DNA from: JASFEQ01 sp050122535
GTDB taxonomy: Bacteria; Desulfobacterota; DSM-4660; Desulfatiglandales; HGW-15
Assembly (NCBI GenBank): GCA_050122535.1
Contig: JASFIT010000240.1
Span: forward strand, 1-7,269
Direction: 5' to 3'
DNA length: 7,269 nt
The notes beneath the pieces are model-generated. The model was not told the DNA's origin. It made no database searches and was given only the letters and a program-made list of their open reading frames with translations. Shown here one piece after another: positions 4,577-7,269 of this stretch (position 1 is the stretch's first letter; each line of letters opens with the position of its first letter). A program made the translations under genes and the position numbers.

Positions 4577-7269
4577 TCACTTTATATCTGCATGGTAACT
4601 TTGGAGGGATTTAGCCCTTCCATGTCCTTCTCGGACCGCGGCTATACCTCTGGCGGCGGCGATGGCGGCGGCGAGCGTCGTGATATAGGGCACCTTATAC
4701 TTAATCGCCGCCTTCCTGATGTAAGAGTCATCATGTTTGCTGAGCCTACCGGTCGGCGTATTGACAACAAGATGAATTTCTTCGTTCTTGATGCTATCCA
4801 CAATATTGGGGCGACCTTCGTGCATCTTTAAGATAAGCTCCGAATCAATGCCATTTTCCTCCAGGAATTCCCGAGTCCCCCTGGTCGCCCTTATCTTAAA
4901 TCCCAGCTTTTCAAAGCGATTCGCCACGTCCAGAACTGCCGGCCTATCCCTCTCCGAGACCGTTATAAGAACCGCGCCTTGCGAGGGAAGTACCTGTAGT
5001 GCGCCCTCCTGGGCCTTGTAAAAGGCGAGGCCAAAGGAATTGGCGAGCCCTAACACCTCACCGGTTGAGCGCATCTCAGGGCCTAGAATTGGATCTACCT
5101 CAGGAAACATATTGAATGGAAAAACCGCTTCCTTGACCCCGGAATGTGGAATCGTTTTGGGTTTGATGTCAAGATCTGCCATCTTTTTCCCCAACATGAG
5201 TTGGGTGGCGATACGTGCCATGGAGATATTACAGACCTTTGAGACAAGAGGTACGGTCCGCGACGCCCGTGGGTTGGCTTCCAGGATGTAGACCGTATCG
5301 TTTGCGATTGCGTACTGGATGTTCATCAGACCAACCACATTCAACTCAATGGCGATCTTCTTGGTATATTCATAGATCGTATCCAGGTGTTTGGCAGGGA
5401 TACTAATGGGAGGTATCACGCAAGCTGAGTCCCCGGAATGAACACCAGCCAGTTCTATGTGTTCCATCACGGCAGGGACAAAGGCATCGTTACCATCGGC
5501 AATAGCGTCTGCTTCGGCCTCGATGGCGTTCTCAAGAAATTTGTCGATGAGAATTGGGCGGTCAGGGGATACGTCTACCGCGGCCGCCATATAGTATCTG
5601 AGCATATTTTCGTCGTGAATCACCTCCATGGCGCGCCCCCCCAAGACGTAAGATGGCCTTACCATCAGGGGGTAGCCTATCCTCTGGGCCACCTCGAATG
5701 CCTCTTCCAGGGTGCTGGCCATGCCCGAATCTGGCTGAGGGATTCCCAGTTCGCGCATCATGTGGCGGAAGCGGTCCCGATCTTCAGCCAAGTCGATGGT
5801 GTCGGGGGATGTGCCAATAATATTGACCCCTGCCTCGGCCAGTTCACTCGCAATATTCAGCGGCGTCTGGCCCCCGAACTGTACGATGACGCCTTCCGGT
5901 TTCTCCTTCTCGTAAATACTTAAGACATCCTCCACTGTAAGAGGCTCAAAATAGAGTTTGTCCGAGGTATCATAATCAGTGGATACGGTTTCCGGGTTGC
6001 AGTTGACCATTATTGTCTCGAATCCTTCATCCCTAAGGGCAAAAGCCGCATGAACACAACAATAGTCGAATTCGATACCCTGGCCGATACGATTGGGGCC
6101 TCCGCCCAGGACCATCATCTTGCGCTTCTTGCTGGACTCCACCTTATCTGGCGCATTGTAGGTGGAAAAATAATAGGCTGCGTCTTCCACCCCGCTCACG
6201 GGAACCGGCTCCCACGCCTCCACAACACCCAGAGAGATACGTGATGCCCTAATGTCTTTTTCCGGGATTTGCAGAAGTTGAGAAAGGTATCGATCAGAGA
6301 AGCCGTCCTTCTTGGCCTGCTCCAGCAGGGAATCAGGGAGTCCTTTGCCTCTAAATGAAAGTATCTTCTCCTCTAATTCTACCAGTTCCCTCATCTGTTC
6401 AATAAACCATGGCTTGATATAGGTTTTTTTATACAGAGCGTTGATATCAGCGCCTTTGCGCAGGGCCTCGTACATGATAAACTGCCTCTCGCTTGAGGGT
6501 TCTGCCAAAAGATCCAAAAGCGCTTCAAGGGGTTTTTCATGAAAGTCTTTGGCAAAACCGAGCCCGTACCGCCCATTTTCCAAGGAACGAATAGACTTCT
6601 GAAAGGCCTCCTTATAGCTCTTCCCGATGCTCATGACTTCGCCTACGGCCCGCATTTGAGTCCCTAATTTGTCTTCAGAACCCGGAAACTTTTCAAATCC
6701 CCAACGGGCGAACTTTACCACCACATAATCGCCCCACGGCGTATACTTCTCCAGAGTGCCTTCCCTCCAATATGGGATTTCATCCAATGTCAGCCCGCCG
6801 GCCAACATGGAGGAAATGAGGGCAATAGGGAATCCGGTGGCCTTGGAGGCAAGGGCAGATGACCTGGAGGTTCTTGGATTGATCTCAATGACAACCACAC
6901 GGCCGGTCTCAGGATCATGGGCGAACTGGATATTGGTGCCCCCTATGACCTGTATAGCCTCCACAATGCTATAAGAGTATTTCTGGAGCCGATCTTGAAG
7001 CGCCGTATCTATTGTTAGCATGGGTGCCGTGCAATAAGAGTCGCCGGTGTGCACGCCCATGGCATCCACATTTTCGATAAAGCAAACGGTTATCATTTGG
7101 TTCTTTGCATCTCGAACCACCTCTAATTCCAATTCCTCCCATCCCAACACGGATTCCTCAACCAAGATTTGCCCCACAAGACTGGCTGAGAGCCCCCTGC
7201 TAGCCACGGTTCTAAGTTCCTCCACATTGTAGACGTGACCCCCACCAGTACCCCCCATGGTGTAAGCTG
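4577..7269 (-). CDS. carB: Carbamoyl-phosphate synthase large subunit, N-terminus missing at the window edge
   Basis: CarB (EC 6.3.5.5), with the glutaminase subunit CarA, makes carbamoyl phosphate from bicarbonate, ammonia from glutamine and two ATP, feeding pyrimidine and arginine synthesis. About 896 codons are visible; full-length family members have about 1,070, so roughly 170 residues lie beyond the edge. The frame reads through the edge as Ala-Tyr-Thr-Met-Gly-Gly-Thr-Gly-Gly, the ATP-grasp glycine loop, so the Met at 7258 is internal and not the start. In order: rest of the first ATP-grasp half (IENVDAMGVHTGDS, TNIQFA, VIEINPRTSRSSALASKATG), an oligomerisation segment, then the second half from about 6130 (GGGPNRIGQGIEFDY, VNCNPETVSTDYD, VRPSYVLGGRAMEV, EHIELAGVHSGDSA, LEANPRASRTVPLVSK). 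From about 4978 comes the C-terminal MGS-like allosteric domain (ATRGT, KMHEGRPNI, VNTPTGR), where UMP, IMP and ornithine effects are read in E. coli. Both halves keep their catalytic motifs. carA is not in the window. Confidence 0.97.
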   Translation of the reverse strand, partial: AYTMGGTGGGHVYNVEELRTVASRGLSASLVGQILVEESVLGWEELELEVVRDAKNQMITVCFIENVDAMGVHTGDSYCTAPMLTIDTALQDRLQKYSYSIVEAIQVIGGTNIQFAHDPETGRVVVIEINPRTSRSSALASKATGFPIALISSMLAGGLTLDEIPYWREGTLEKYTPWGDYVVVKFARWGFEKFPGSEDKLGTQMRAVGEVMSIGKSYKEAFQKSIRSLENGRYGLGFAKDFHEKPLEALLDLLAEPSSERQFIMYEALRKGADINALYKKTYIKPWFIEQMRELVELEEKILSFRGKGLPDSLLEQAKKDGFSDRYLSQLLQIPEKDIRASRISLGVVEAWEPVPVSGVEDAAYYFSTYNAPDKVESSKKRKMMVLGGGPNRIGQGIEFDYCCVHAAFALRDEGFETIMVNCNPETVSTDYDTSDKLYFEPLTVEDVLSIYEKEKPEGVIVQFGGQTPLNIASELAEAGVNIIGTSPDTIDLAEDRDRFRHMMRELGIPQPDSGMASTLEEAFEVAQRIGYPLMVRPSYVLGGRAMEVIHDENMLRYYMAAAVDVSPDRPILIDKFLENAIEAEADAIADGNDAFVPAVMEHIELAGVHSGDSACVIPPISIPAKHLDTIYEYTKKIAIELNVVGLMNIQYAIANDTVYILEANPRASRTVPLVSKVCNISMARIATQLMLGKKMADLDIKPKTIPHSGVKEAVFPFNMFPEVDPILGPEMRSTGEVLGLANSFGLAFYKAQEGALQVLPSQGAVLITVSERDRPAVLDVANRFEKLGFKIRATRGTREFLEENGIDSELILKMHEGRPNIVDSIKNEEIHLVVNTPTGRLSKHDDSYIRKAAIKYKVPYITTLAAAIAAARGIAAVREGHGRAKSLQSYHADIK

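Noticed and set aside
5438..5923. A 161-codon open frame on the plus strand inside carB
   Set aside because: It is the complement of conserved ATP-grasp motifs of carB, and its His-rich peptide is a typical antisense shadow.
7256..7258. ATG at 7258 as the carB start
   Set aside because: The frame is open beyond it and reads Ala-Tyr-Thr before the Met, matching the internal glycine-loop region of CarB. The true start is outside the window.
1..7269. A new defence, mobile or biosynthetic system
   Set aside because: All complete genes are well-known central-metabolism enzymes. No transposase, integrase, nuclease, toxin-antitoxin pair, repeat array or direct-repeat boundary was seen.

Overview
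The window looks like a stretch of bacterial chromosome carrying core metabolism, with every supported gene on the minus strand. Read in the direction of transcription (right to left) the order is: carB (large subunit of carbamoyl-phosphate synthase, its N-terminus beyond the right edge), a 327-334 bp gap with no gene, pgk (phosphoglycerate kinase), pyk (pyruvate kinase), eno (enolase), and the first ~34 codons of an unrecognised gene that runs off the left edge. No RNA genes, mobile elements, CRISPR arrays or phage genes were seen.

The gaps pgk-pyk (73 bp), pyk-eno (92 bp) and eno-left ORF (39 bp) hold no convincing terminator, and each downstream gene has its own Shine-Dalgarno sequence. 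These four genes are therefore probably one transcription unit driven from the gap after carB. The three enzymes cover 1,3-bisphosphoglycerate to 3-phosphoglycerate, 2-phosphoglycerate to phosphoenolpyruvate, and phosphoenolpyruvate to pyruvate, which includes both substrate-level ATP-forming steps of lower glycolysis. Phosphoglycerate mutase and GAPDH are not in the window.

The organism is most likely a Gram-negative bacterium of moderate-to-high GC. The style of CarB (C-terminal Ser-Leu-Gln-Ser-Tyr-His), of pyruvate kinase (GPK type) and of enolase (a His-Ala-Arg-Trp-Gln-Gly loop) suggests Desulfobacterota or a neighbouring proteobacterial lineage. This is an impression from recalled family sequences, not a search result.

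I found no new defence, mobile or biosynthetic system. The points worth a second look are: a perfect 14-bp palindrome plus overlapping inverted repeats in the pgk leader (possible operator or structured 5' UTR), an enolase with a one-residue insertion in an active-site loop, a pyruvate kinase with Lys at the position linked to K+ independence, the pgk-pyk-eno grouping itself, and the partial unknown gene at the left edge.
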